A stretch of DNA of 64,000 bases from Symsagittifera roscoffensis (lineage: Eukaryota > Xenacoelomorpha > Acoela > Convolutidae), in assembly GCF_963678635.1 (NCBI RefSeq), contig NC_087065.1:11245579-11309578 (forward strand), given 5' to 3'. The position numbers were made by a program, and so were the translations under genes. The number at the start of each line of letters is the position of its first letter. The stretch's first letter is position 1. Of this stretch, positions 50,960 to 61,246 are shown one piece after another. Below the pieces are notes generated by a model. The model saw only the letters and a program-made list of their open reading frames with translations, was not told the DNA's origin and did not search any database.

Positions 50960-51259
50960 TCATTTCGGTTCAACAGGCAAATCAACTCCTCGTTCAATGA
51001 AGAAAAACTCATATTTTGTGAATTTGTCATGGTTACAATTAGATTTGAACTTTACAACAAAATGAGCAGCAACTCTGATAGTGGCTTGTACTAAATGTAT
51101 TTCCTCAACGTTATCAGTTTTGACTAATTCTTTCAGTTCAGCTGGAAGCTGATGGTCATGCAAATGGATTTGTCTTCTCTCTCCCAGCTGAGGTTGCAGC
51201 CCTTCCAGGTTGAGATTGAACAACGGAATTGACTGGCGAAATTCCTGGAGTCTGGACAT
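50960..51259 (-). CDS. Small Polinton protein, paralogue 2 (99 residues)
   Basis: Starts at the first true ATG (51259, MSRLQEFRQSIP). It shares the LPxEL...T.NVE.I and K.K.N.N blocks with its neighbour at 50565-50861, so the two arose by duplication. Function unknown. Confidence 0.6.
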   Translation of the reverse strand: MSRLQEFRQSIPLFNLNLEGLQPQLGERRQIHLHDHQLPAELKELVKTDNVEEIHLVQATIRVAAHFVVKFKSNCNHDKFTKYEFFFIERGVDLPVEPK

Positions 51260-51276
51260 TGTACAGGTGAAAGTAG

Positions 51277-51501
51277 TCAAGAACTGTAAAAAAATTTCCG
51301 TAAATTGTCAATTTCGATATCGTTCAGTGTAATTTGTTCGAGTTTTTGCAGGAGAGGTTTTCCTCGACAATCTAATATGCCTGTCCGCGTAAGAGTAACT
51401 TTAAATCTTGGTGTTAAATTGTTTTCAGGACTCTGATTAGTCATTGAAGCGTAAACCAACAAATTTGGAGATAAGGTTGTTTGCATCATTGGACAGTTCA
51501 T
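51277..51501 (-). CDS. Small Polinton protein, 74 residues
   Basis: ATG at 51501 overlaps the preceding stop in an ATGA. The C-terminal half (RFKVTLTRTGILDCRGKPLL, then ITLNDIEIDNLRKFF) looks like strands and a helix. I do not recognise a family. Confidence 0.5.
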   Translation of the reverse strand: MNCPMMQTTLSPNLLVYASMTNQSPENNLTPRFKVTLTRTGILDCRGKPLLQKLEQITLNDIEIDNLRKFFYSS

Positions 51502-52004
51502 TTTGTAACCAATCGAAAAAAACAATGCTTTAATAATTGATGTGAGGGAAGTAAATGAGAATGTCGTTTGCAAAAATGTTTTTCTTGACCCAATAACTGT
51601 TCAATCTTTGGGCAGCCAAAATCTTCCAAATTTGTCACGGGTAATTTCAAGTATTCAGCTAATAAAACAGATTTTTGTGTACCTTTAGCAAAAAAATGGG
51701 AATTTGGGTTCCTCAAACGAATGCTGTCAAAAATTTGATCCAAGTATGAGTAAGGGTATTCACCTTCGTCCCAACGAAGCCCGTGTAGAAATTTAGATAC
51801 CCAATTGTACGCTTTTTTCTCTTCTTTTGATAAATTGTTGAATTGGATTGGTGGCAGAAAATGAATTGTATCAATTGTATTAGCAGAGCAAACGGAAAGT
51901 TCCTTTATGATCAAAGGTTTCTTGCCACATTTAAATCCCTCAATATCTAAAATAATGAGATCGCTGAAAAACAATTTTTTAGTTTTCTTTCTTTGGGTTA
52001 ACAT
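51498..52004 (-). CDS. Nuclease-like Polinton protein (DEDD/RNase H-fold candidate), 168 residues
   Basis: Near the start is LIILDIEGFKC, a hydrophobic strand ending in a D-x-E pair, as in the first motif of DEDD 3'-5' exonucleases. Further on are FLHGLRWDEGE, AKGTQKSVLLAEYL, VTNLEDFGCPKIEQL and a closing Cys/His set (FCKRHSH). The layout suggests an RNase H-fold nuclease or a catalytic relic; assignment is tentative. ATG at 52004 overlaps the previous stop by seven bases. Confidence 0.5.
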   Translation of the reverse strand: MLTQRKKTKKLFFSDLIILDIEGFKCGKKPLIIKELSVCSANTIDTIHFLPPIQFNNLSKEEKKAYNWVSKFLHGLRWDEGEYPYSYLDQIFDSIRLRNPNSHFFAKGTQKSVLLAEYLKLPVTNLEDFGCPKIEQLLGQEKHFCKRHSHLLPSHQLLKHCFFRLVTK

Positions 52005-52420
52005 GACTTCCACTCAATATTCCAACAAACGAAATAACTTTGGTTTGAATGCTTTAAGAAATAAGCAAAATCCATACCTGTCACGTGACCCAGGTAACAG
52101 TTTTTTATTGGACAAGGCAAAACATATGTGTACCCAGGACCGGTATGATTTTTTTCTTGCAAATATCCCGCTGCGTTATGCAATATAGCATGTATTCTAA
52201 GAAATTTGAAATGTTTCAAGTGTTTGTCGAGCGACGAATTGTCTATTCCAATTAAACCACCATATGGTCTGTTTTTCAAAACAAAATCCAAATTAATATC
52301 AGCATCCAAATACAAACAAGTGGCTAAAAAATACTGAAATCTGACTGATTTGTCTGGATATTGTGATTTTAAGTCTATAAAAATTTCATGAATGAGTTTT
52401 AAATCGAAAGTTGAAATCAT
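51998..52420 (-). CDS. Polinton protein of unknown function, 140 residues
   Basis: Starts at the first ATG in frame (MISTFDLKLIHEIF). It has a conserved-looking block AILHNAAGYLQEKNHTGPGYTYVLPC with His, Gly and Cys residues that could form an active or metal site, but I recognise no family. Confidence 0.5.
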   Translation of the reverse strand: MISTFDLKLIHEIFIDLKSQYPDKSVRFQYFLATCLYLDADINLDFVLKNRPYGGLIGIDNSSLDKHLKHFKFLRIHAILHNAAGYLQEKNHTGPGYTYVLPCPIKNCYLGHVTGMDFAYFLKHSNQSYFVCWNIEWKSC

Positions 52421-52520
52421 GTTTACTGAACTCAATATAATAAAAAGGGAATAATGAAAAGTATCAATTAAAACTTAACTTTCTCTTCAACAATAAATTT
52501 CACAAATAGCACATCAGTAT

Positions 52521-53255
52521 CTACATCAAGTTTTCCATATCCACTTTCAAAATATCCATTATTTTGCAAAAAGCGGCAGAATGGGGTCCATTAATTAAAC
52601 TTTCAAATCTTTTCAAAGTTTCTGTATTCATCTCATCTGTTTGAACATGTCTGCTTTCTGTATGTTTCTTTGAAACTGAAGTCGAAATTCTTACGGATTT
52701 GTTTGACGTCGACGATGCAGCAGGCGTAACTGTATTATCAATTCGTTTCTGTCCCCCAACGGCCGGAGATTTCTTGCAAACGTTTTGATTTGGTGAAGTT
52801 TGTTTGTTAGATGATGTTGCAGAAAGCAATAAATTGGGTAAACGTTTTTTGATTGCAGTGAAATCTAACAAATCGAGATTGGCTGCAACAGGTTGTGCTG
52901 AATAAGTGAGAGCTATTTTAAGCTTGTCAAATAACTCACCGTTTCCTTTGACATCTTTAGCAGGAGAAACTAAGTATTTGAAGCAAGTGAAAATACAAGG
53001 AACACTGAAACATTTTTGGGAAGGAAAAAATTGGTTTAATTGTTCCTCTGAATCTACTTGAATCAATATATGGTAATGATTTTTTTTTTCATTCTCGACT
53101 GAAAAAGGGCAAAATTCAGATTTGAAGTGGCTTCCAAAAGCATAATTTTTAAAAGTAGATAAATTAGGAATTTTTTCAGTGATAACAAATTTGAAATTTG
53201 GTTGAAAATTTTTGAAATAATCAGGTAACACAACTTCGAACATAGCTTCTGCCAT
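52521..53255 (-). CDS. Polinton protein with possible HUH-type motif, 244 residues
   Basis: The N-terminal 115 residues have alternating strands and helices with NHYHILIQVDS (an H-x-H between a charged loop and a strand) followed about 35 residues later by FKYLVSPAKD, where HUH rolling-circle or parvoviral-type nucleases have their Tyr helix. The C-terminal half is Ser/Lys-rich and ends in a short helix. An HUH nuclease is unexpected beside a protein-primed polymerase, so I rate this only as a possibility. Confidence 0.45.
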   Translation of the reverse strand: MAEAMFEVVLPDYFKNFQPNFKFVITEKIPNLSTFKNYAFGSHFKSEFCPFSVENEKKNHYHILIQVDSEEQLNQFFPSQKCFSVPCIFTCFKYLVSPAKDVKGNGELFDKLKIALTYSAQPVAANLDLLDFTAIKKRLPNLLLSATSSNKQTSPNQNVCKKSPAVGGQKRIDNTVTPAASSTSNKSVRISTSVSKKHTESRHVQTDEMNTETLKRFESLINGPHSAAFCKIMDILKVDMENLM

Positions 53256-53269
53256 TTTGTAAAGGAAAA

Positions 53270-53641
53270 TTAATTCGAGTCGTGCTTGAAATCGTTTGTG
53301 TTCGAGGAAAGTTGAGATTTCCTGGCTCGTTTACAGTTAGATTGTGGTTTGTCTTTGTTTTCAACAGTATCAGAAATTTCACTTGTTTGCGCTCGGATTG
53401 ACTTTCCCGACTTAAGTAATTTTGAAAATTCTTCGCTGCTTAAGGAAAGTCTTTGTACACATTCAAATTCAGCGCCTTCAGTTGCTTTTTTGAAAACTTT
53501 CAGGAATACATAAGTTCCAGTTTGGTCATATGTTTTCAATGTAGCACGCACTAGTCTTTTACTGTTTTCCGAAATATCGAAATAGCAATCGCCAAAATCT
53601 TTATCTGCATTTGCTGTGTTGCTTGTTTTGGTTTTATTCAT
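53270..53641 (-). CDS. PC4-like single-strand DNA-binding candidate, 123 residues
   Basis: Residues 18-75 follow the PC4/Sub1 plan: a strand (YFDISENSKRLVRATLKTYDQ), a second pair (YVFLKVFKKA...FECVQRLSLS) and a helix (SEEFSKLLKSG). The C-terminal third is Lys/Arg/Ser-rich. PC4 proteins bind single-stranded DNA, a need during protein-primed replication. It is the first gene of the minus-strand arm. Confidence 0.5.
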   Translation of the reverse strand: MNKTKTSNTANADKDFGDCYFDISENSKRLVRATLKTYDQTGTYVFLKVFKKATEGAEFECVQRLSLSSEEFSKLLKSGKSIRAQTSEISDTVENKDKPQSNCKRARKSQLSSNTNDFKHDSN

Positions 53642-54122
53642 TGTAACGAGTAAATTTTCAAAGTAACTTGATTCAAAACTGAATAGAAAGAAATGAATGG
53701 TTCCGATTGATTGTATATGTCTGCAAAAGAAAGCGTTGTATCTATTTTAATTAATATACAAATGTACTTTATATCGCAAAGATATTGGATTGCAATTTAG
53801 TTCAAATGGATAAGTATTTTGTGCATGTACAACTGATAAGAATTTTAATGGGTGTTAAAGGTCACAATGTTTAAACGTTATTTTTGATACAAGCTATTTG
53901 TTTGAATGCAATTTAGATAAACAGAATACCACGCAAGGTAACATAAATACTTTACACGCCCTCCCTTATTAAACTGATTAAAAACTACATAGGAGGTCTT
54001 GAAATTTCTAATTTTAGAAGAACCAATCCCTATTTTAATCTCTTGAGGCGTTTTCACAATTCATTTCAGTTTCATTTCTCTCCGCGTTACGTTTGTCATT
54101 TTCTTCCAACTTTTCTTCAAAA
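53642..54122. promoter_or_regulatory. Divergent intergenic region between the two Polinton arms
   Basis: 481 bp separate the outermost ATGs of the minus arm (53641) and plus arm (54123). It is the only long gap between oppositely oriented genes, so promoters for both arms should lie here. No clear TATA pair is singled out; a short pyrimidine-rich stretch (TTTCATTTCTCTCC) precedes the plus-strand gene. Confidence 0.5.
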
Positions 54123-54452
54123 ATGCCTTGTTATATTATTGCCGGATATTCCAATCACGAAAGAACCATTTTTTATGAAACCGTTCACGGTAATTTTGTA
54201 GCAATAATTAACGAAGAAAAAAGTTTCAATTCTGATGAGTGGACTTGTACTCATCACGTTATGATTCCCAAAAATTTTTTACATTTATTCAGTAAACTTT
54301 CCTTAAAAATTTCAAAGAAAGACGAAGAACTGAATATAAAGTATTTGAGTTACCTTACAAATTCTGGTAAATATACGGATCCTGACGAGCCTCTTGCTCT
54401 TCAGGTTGATATTTCAACTTTATCAAAACCAGTAAAAAAAAATTTTGTATAA
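54123..54452 (+). CDS. Polinton early-arm protein, 109 residues, possibly PC4-like
   Basis: MPCYIIAGYSNHERTIFYETVHGNFVAIINEEKSF gives three strands, then HHVMIPKNFLHLFSKLSLKIS a strand and helix, in the order of a PC4-like fold. It ends shortly after a run of nine A (54434-54442). In the +1 frame an ORF continues without a break, so the two may once have been one gene. Confidence 0.45.
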   Translation: MPCYIIAGYSNHERTIFYETVHGNFVAIINEEKSFNSDEWTCTHHVMIPKNFLHLFSKLSLKISKKDEELNIKYLSYLTNSGKYTDPDEPLALQVDISTLSKPVKKNFV

Positions 54453-54474
54453 ATACGATTGTGATTTTACTCCG

Positions 54475-54759
54475 ATGTGTGAAAACCAGTTAGAATACTT
54501 TGAAGAAGTTGAACTTTTTGATCGTTTATGGGGAATGGAACAGATTGAATCACCATCAGTAGTTACCCCGAAAGCTGATCCTTCCCCTGTAGTATCACCA
54601 TGGCTTGACGAACCGGGTTGCTCAACTCCAAAGCGTACCCCTGAGGCTACTGTGAGCAACCACATGGAAAACTTAACCCCTTCTCTCTGTCTAGCGCCAA
54701 AGAAAAAAAGGAAGTTAACAACACTAGAGAAAGCGCAGGAGTATTTGGACCTTATATAA
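54475..54759 (+). CDS. Acidic Polinton protein with nuclear localisation signal, 94 residues
   Basis: An acidic start (MCENQLEYFEEVELFDRLW) is followed by a Pro/Ser-rich linker and a basic PKKKRKL cluster near the end, a classic nuclear import signal. This layout recalls small viral transcriptional regulators, but no family match can be claimed. The frame opens 40 bases upstream without an ATG, inside the A-run of the previous gene. Confidence 0.5.
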   Translation: MCENQLEYFEEVELFDRLWGMEQIESPSVVTPKADPSPVVSPWLDEPGCSTPKRTPEATVSNHMENLTPSLCLAPKKKRKLTTLEKAQEYLDLI

Positions 54760-56388
54760 CTTTGAAACTGAGGTTGAGTTTTATTGATTTTTGTTTGTAT
54801 TTATTGTGTATAATAATTTAACTTTAAAATTGAGTTTGAGTTTGTATCTTGTATTTGTTCATTAATTATCACACGATTGGGTTCTGATTAAAAATTTATT
54901 TCAAAAGCCTTTAAAAATTGAAGTTAAAAAAATCATTTATTTTTAATAAATTGACTATTTTTTTTCAATTAAAAACAAAAAAAAATCCGTAAAATTTTCA
55001 TTTTTTCCACAATTAGGATTTAACTTATTAACATTGAAGTTCTTATTTACATTAGTGATCTTGAAAAAAAACTGAAAAGCATCCACATATATGCTAATTT
55101 TTAGAAAACAGATTAAAAAAACAATTTCGTTTTTTGAAAAAAGATAATTAACGTCAAAAAAAACTGTAAAAAAATAATTTTGGATGAAAACTTATGTTGT
55201 CATATGTTTATTCAAAGAGTTATCATACAAATTAAACATAATGAAAAATAGTATAAAAGATGTTTAAAACCAACTTTTTGATAAAATACTTATTTTTTTA
55301 ATGTTTTTTAGTTAAAAATTTGATTTTTTAATTACAAAAAGGAAAAAAGCATCAATTTTTTTCTTTTTCTACAAATTGGAGTTACCATTTGATCATTGAT
55401 ACTGTTGTCTCCAAAAATGATCATGTTGAAAAAAATACAAGTATTCATCATCATGCTAAATATTTGAGAAAAATAATAAAAATCAAACTTTTTAATTGAT
55501 GACTCATCGTTTTTTCATTTTTCCGAAAAAATGCGATTTTCAACCAGAAGACGCAATTTTTTATTATGAGCAAGTGGTGTTATTATGAAAGTGCATTGAG
55601 GGGCACGACTAATGAGATTGTGGGAGTAGATGTTTTTTCAATAGTCTTCGAGAAAAACGCTAATCCTCTCAATCCCCCCTAAAACAACAAACTCATTTCT
55701 CTTTACAGAAAAGTATTTTTTCGGACTTTTTTTTCAAATCGAAAGACAATTGAGACAAATTCATGATGACATGGACCGTGCAACCGCTCCGTGATTGACA
55801 TCATTGATAGCAATGCGCCTGGAAAGTTAAAAAACTGTCATTTTTCAGTTTTTGCTTTACTTATTCATCATTTCAACTGTTTTTGATACTAATTTTGACA
55901 TTTTTATAGGATATTCTGTCCCCATGACAACTGGGATATTTAGGATCTATCATGTGTTGTGACATGCTCAACTTTTATTCGCAATTTCGAAATTTTCATC
56001 AATTTATATTTTGAATTGATAAAATATAAAATTAAAACTTTTCTCTCTTGGCTCTAAAATCATTTTGGATTAAAATTTAGCCCAAACTTGGTTGGCTTAG
56101 ATTAATTTCTATCGTTTGTAAACACTATTAACGTTTCAAACAACAATTTATCTGTTTCGTCCAATCGAATTTGAGTTTGCCAGTTATGGCGGGAAATTCA
56201 AATCTAATTCAAATTTTGGCGGGAACTTTAATTCAAATTCAAAATTACGCGCGCAAAACACAAACCGTTTTCTCTGCAATTGGTAGACGAACAGTTATGC
56301 TTCCCATTTACTGTTGTTTCTGAGTGTAATTTGAGATCACTTGATTCTTTTTCTTTCTTAAAATCAATAGCTTAACTTATTTCAAAAA
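54760..56388. other. AT-rich non-coding spacer before the Polinton polymerase
   Basis: 1.6 kb with no gene recognised. Sequence is very rich in A and T homopolymers; GAATTTGAGTTTGCC and similar GCGGGAA-containing repeats occur near 56165-56225. It may hold the polymerase promoter. Confidence 0.35.
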
Positions 56389-59300
56389 ATGTTCAAATGC
56401 AATTTTTGTCCACTGAAATATGCAAATAAGAGCAATAGAAGTCGCCATGAGCGTGACAAACATTTTGTTGAAAAAGGACTTATTGTTTATCGATGCAATG
56501 AGTGTTCATTCACGGCTCAAATGCTTTCAAATTTACAAAAACATATTCTTCTGACTCATGGTCAACTTGGAGGTGTTTGTGATTATTGTCATTTGGGATT
56601 TCATTCGCCCAAAAACTTATCAGCTCATTTACTAGCAACCCATGGTCTTCCTGTTATGAGAGCTGCCTCTGCTGATTTAGCCACTACAAGTGCCGCTGCT
56701 AATGCTGCTCTCGGTGATGTGCATGCTGTCGATGAAGACGAAATCAACGGCACCAATCTTCAAAAAAGTGAGTCTGCTTTTTTCGGCGTTCTTGAAACGT
56801 ATGTGATCGGCGGAAACCAACCCATGGATGAAAATCAGCCGATTGACCTTTTGCAATTTATGCAAGAGAAAAAAGATGAAATTCAAAGTCTCATAATTGA
56901 TCGAGTTGCAGAAGGACCTAGAAAAGTTCAGTTCAGCGCTAATTTAGGTTTGGTAAAACCTAAAGTAATAAATGATTCTAGTAAAACTGAGCACGACAAG
57001 CGGATTGACATTTATGCAAACTCTGATATGAAACCTGTGATGAGCTTAGGATTAGAAGATGATGAGTTTTTTGAAATGGTCGAAAAAATGCAAGCAGTTT
57101 TGGAGACTTTTGCATCTTATGGAAGCGGTTGGGTTTTGCAACACGTAATTCAAGTTTTTGTTAAACTTGCAAAGTTTTCACCAATCCGTGGGTCATCTTA
57201 TATTGACGTGCCTTTTCGAATTCGAATGTCCCAGAATTTGATAAACATTAGAAATCACGAAGATAATAATTGCTTCGAACTTTGCTTTACCGCTGCTTAT
57301 AGTCTGAAGCATGGTGTTGACCTACTTCTAACTGATCAACAAAAAGCGAACCCAGCAGCTGCGCGGACACAACCTGATACATACACTGCTGAAAGTGCAC
57401 ACAAAGCCCAAAGTAATTTTGATTCACCCATGAGTTTCGCTTCAATTGGAAAATTTGAACAACTTAACGACGTGCGGGTAAATGTGTTCCAGTACCACAA
57501 GGGAGATTTGTTGCCTATGTATATATCAAAACGAACAAACCAAGATAACAGCACCCAAACTGAAATATTTGACATGGACCTGCTTCTCTTGTATGAGCCT
57601 GCAAAGCATCACTATGTACTTATAATCGATTTGTTAAAGTTCATCTGCGAAATCAAAGGGTGTAAGTATCGCCCAATTGCACGTTTATGTAGAAACTGCT
57701 TTCACATTAGTTGGAGTGATGAAACTCACGAGCAACACATCCAGTGTTGTAAGGATCATGAACCTGCTCTAGTAGTCATGCCTTCAGCAGAAAAAGGTAC
57801 CAACAGATACGAGTTCAAAAACCTCCAGGCCTTGTGGTTTGTACCACTTGTGATTTATTTTGATTTTGAATCATTTCTGAAACCTGTAGATTCTTGTCCT
57901 GATAATCCATCGCGATCATCTACCCGAGTTGTACAAAAACACGAAGCTTGTGGGTATTCATTGGCTGTAATTGAACACGGAAATTCACAGCCGTACTTCT
58001 TTGACTATGACAGCTCTGATCAATGCATGAAAAAGTTTCTCAATCAGTTGCATCAATTAGCGAGAGAGATATATGATCAAAAGCGACGGTTTCCTCAATT
58101 TCTAGAAAGCCAAGAATCGTTGAACAAAGAAAACACATCAACATGTTGGATTTGCTGTATACATTTTACCAATGAGCACGAAAAATGTCTTGACCATTGC
58201 CGTTTTTCTGGAAAATTTTTGGGATGGGCACATGAAAAATGCAACCTCGCAAGACGAACTGTAAATTTCACCCCAGTCATTGGACATAACATCCAGAACT
58301 ATGACCTTCACCACATTTGTCTCGCATTGCATGAATGCGAGCCAACAAGTACAATGAGTGTTATACCTAGCACCGACGAAAAATATATATCGTTTAGCAT
58401 TGGAGTCCTAATTAAAACTATAAAAAGGAAAAACGGATCTGAGCAAAAAGTTTTTGAATACCTCAGATTTATTGACTCATGCAAGTTTTTGAATTCTTCC
58501 CTGCAAAAATTGGTTGATAATCTACCAGCGGAAAAAATGTCAATTTTGAACAAGTATTTTGCAAACGAGACGGAGGAGCAACGGTGTCTGATACGACAAA
58601 AAGGTTTCTACCCTTATTCGTACATGACCAGAAGAGAAAAATTTGCAGAAAAAGAATTGCCTCCTTTGCAAAATTGGTCCGATGTTTTGAATGGAGGAAA
58701 AGTTGCAGTTTCACAAGCGGATCTGGAACATGCAAGGAAAGTTTATAGAGTGTTCAAATGTCAAAACTTGGAGGATTATCACAACTTGTATCTCAAGTGT
58801 GATACACTCCTTCTTGCTTGCGTCTTTGAAGAATTTCGACAAATTAGTCACCAAACTTATGGTCTGGACTGCGCGCACCATTTTAGTGCTTCAAACTTAG
58901 CTGGAGACGCCTTCAAACGTATCTGCAAAGACTCGAATGTTCAGCTTTTATCAGACCGCAGGCATCTCGAAATGGTCGAGAATATGATGCGAGGTGGTAC
59001 TGCATCCGTGTTCCATAGTCGCTTTTTCAAAGCCAACAACAAAGAATGCCCCGACTTCAACCCAGATCAACCTAGCACCTACGGGTTTATGATCGATGCA
59101 AATAACCTCTATGGCGGCGTCATGCAAACGGAGAAATTACCGGTGCGTAACTTTGAGCTAATAGAGCATATAGAAGACGAGGTGATTGTGAACCAAATCC
59201 TCAACATGACTGAAGACTCTTTGATTGGATTTATATTGGAAGTTGATCTCGAGTATCCAGAAGAACTGCATGAGGATCATCAAGATTACCCTTTAGCTCC

Positions 59301-61246
59301 TACTAAAGAAAGTGTACCCCAGGATTGGTTGAGTCCCTACCAAACAAATTTACTCGAGCAGATGAAAAATCAAGACATTGCAAGACGTTCAATTGGAAAG
59401 ACCAAAAAGTTACTGCAGACGCTGCATGACAAGTCAAACTATACAATTCATTACAAACTATTGCAATTGTTTGTTAGGTTGGGACTTAAAGTTAAAAAAG
59501 TGCACCGTGTGCTGAAGTTTGAACAAGAAGCATGGTTAGAACCATACATCACATTGAACACGACTAAACGACAACAAGCTAGAAATAAATTTGAGGAGGA
59601 TTTGTACAAACTACTGAACAATTGTGCCTATGGGAAAACATGCGAGTCGAAGCGCAAACGGATGCTTGTTCGGATAGTTAGAGATTATCATGCCGCTTTG
59701 CGAGAAATTAGTGCATTCGAATTTAAATCCTACAAAATTTTTGGAGAAAACTTGGCAGCGTTCACTTCGAATCCAACAAAAATCTATTGGGATGTCCCAA
59801 CAATTGTGGGAGCTAGTGTTCTTGAGTTAGCAAAGTTTCACATGTATAAATTTCATTACGATATAATGAAACCAAATTTTGAATGTCAACTATTGTATTC
59901 TGATACAGACAGTCTCCTGTACCAAGTCAAAAGTGAAGATTTATACCGAGAAATTTCCGAAAAAAGGAATATTTTGAATGAACTTGACTTGTCAAATTAC
60001 CCGAAGAACCACCCTCTCTACGACCCGAAAAACAAAATGGTTGTTTTAAAATTCAAGGATGAATTTCCAGGAGACATTATAACCGAGTTTATATCCCTCA
60101 AACCCAAGCTTTTTTCCATTTTGTCCAGAGGTAATTAATTTCTATTTGCCTTATTTGTGAGCACGAATTTCAAAAAATTTTGATTTTTTGTGATTTTTTT
60201 TTTCGGAAGACAATTTTTATTTGTGGGCGAAAAAATGTAATTTTATCAAAAAAAAAAAAGAAAATTGGAAAAAACTTTTTAGGCCAAAAAAAATAATTTT
60301 TTCGAAAATTTTTGGTTTTTTTTTTGTGGGCGATTTTTTTTTTTGTGGGCGAAATTTTTTTTTTTTTGGAAAAAAAAATTTTTTTTGTTCGAAAAAAAAT
60401 TTCGGGCGAAAAGTGTTTTTTGTTTTGAAAAAAAATTGGAAAAAACTTTTTAGGCCAAAAAAAAATAATTTTTTTGAAAATTTTTAGTTTTTTTTTGTGG
60501 GCGATTTTTTTTTTGTGGGCGAAAATTTAATTTTTTTGTCGGCAAAAAATTTTAAAAAAAAATTTTTTTTGTCGGGGATTTTTTTTTTGTGTTGGTCGAT
60601 TGTTTTTTTTTAATGATGACTAATTTTTAAGGTCACACCTGGCCTTCATGTATTTTTTTTGTTGCACGTGGCCTTCAAGTTAACATGATCTAGCTCTTAA
60701 AAAAACATCGTATTTGGTTTTTTTTACCACCACACATTAGTGATCATCAAAAAATTGATTAGTAATCATTTAAATAAAATTTTAGACTGCAGAAAATTAT
60801 CGGCGAAAGGTGTATCCAAAGCTGCTCAGAAGATGTTGAGTCATCAGCGATATCGAGACACCTTGACCTCTGGCTCGTTATTCAAAACTGAAAACAGTCG
60901 AATCGCATCCGAGTCACACAATCTGCAAACAGTGACTTCGACGAAAACATCGTTATCAGCTTTTGATGACAAACGCTACATCCTCGATGATGGTCAGCAG
61001 ACTCTTCCCTACGGTCACAAAAACATCGTGGGTCAAACTGTGATTGGCATTGATGATAGTGATGACAACACAGCCGCTGTTAATTCTGACCCAACTGACG
61101 ATGACGATTTGGAAAAATGGATGCCATTTTTTGAAGATCGTCAACAGCCAGTGTCGTGGGATTGTGACGATTTCCTAGATGGGGTGTCTGAAGAATTCGC
61201 TAACACTCAAAACGTTGATTGGGACCATCCGGAAATTGATGATTAA
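56389..61246 (+). CDS. Polinton protein-primed DNA polymerase B (two exons)
   Basis: Exons 56389-60130 and 60786-61246, 1,400 residues; a GT-AG intron of 655 bp restores the frame in phase 1. Residues 1-90 form three C2H2 fingers. Exonuclease: DFES (near 491), HNIQNYDLHH (near 633) and CDTLLLACVFEEF (near 803). Between the first two lies a Cys/His module CWIC...CLDHC...HEKCN like endonuclease VII. Polymerase: motif A DANNLYG (near 903), motif B KLLNNCAYGKT (near 1075), motif C YSDTDSLLY (near 1170) and KPK near 1238. Exon 2 gives KGVSKAAQKML and LSAFDDKRYIL, the conserved end. It replicates the element from the terminal protein. All catalytic motifs are intact; an acidic tail continues in frame beyond the stop. 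Confidence 0.93.
60131..60785 (+). other. Intron of the Polinton polymerase gene
   Basis: Donor AG|GTAATT and acceptor TTTTAG|AC. Inside are long T runs and repeated TGTGGGCGA..TTTTT and GAAAAAACTTTTTAGGCC units (two imperfect copies near 60235-60480). Confidence 0.8.

Noticed and set aside
60221-60487. Lys/Phe-rich 88-codon ORF after the polymerase first exon
   Set aside because: It is low-complexity intron sequence (T runs and GGGCGAA units), not a gene.
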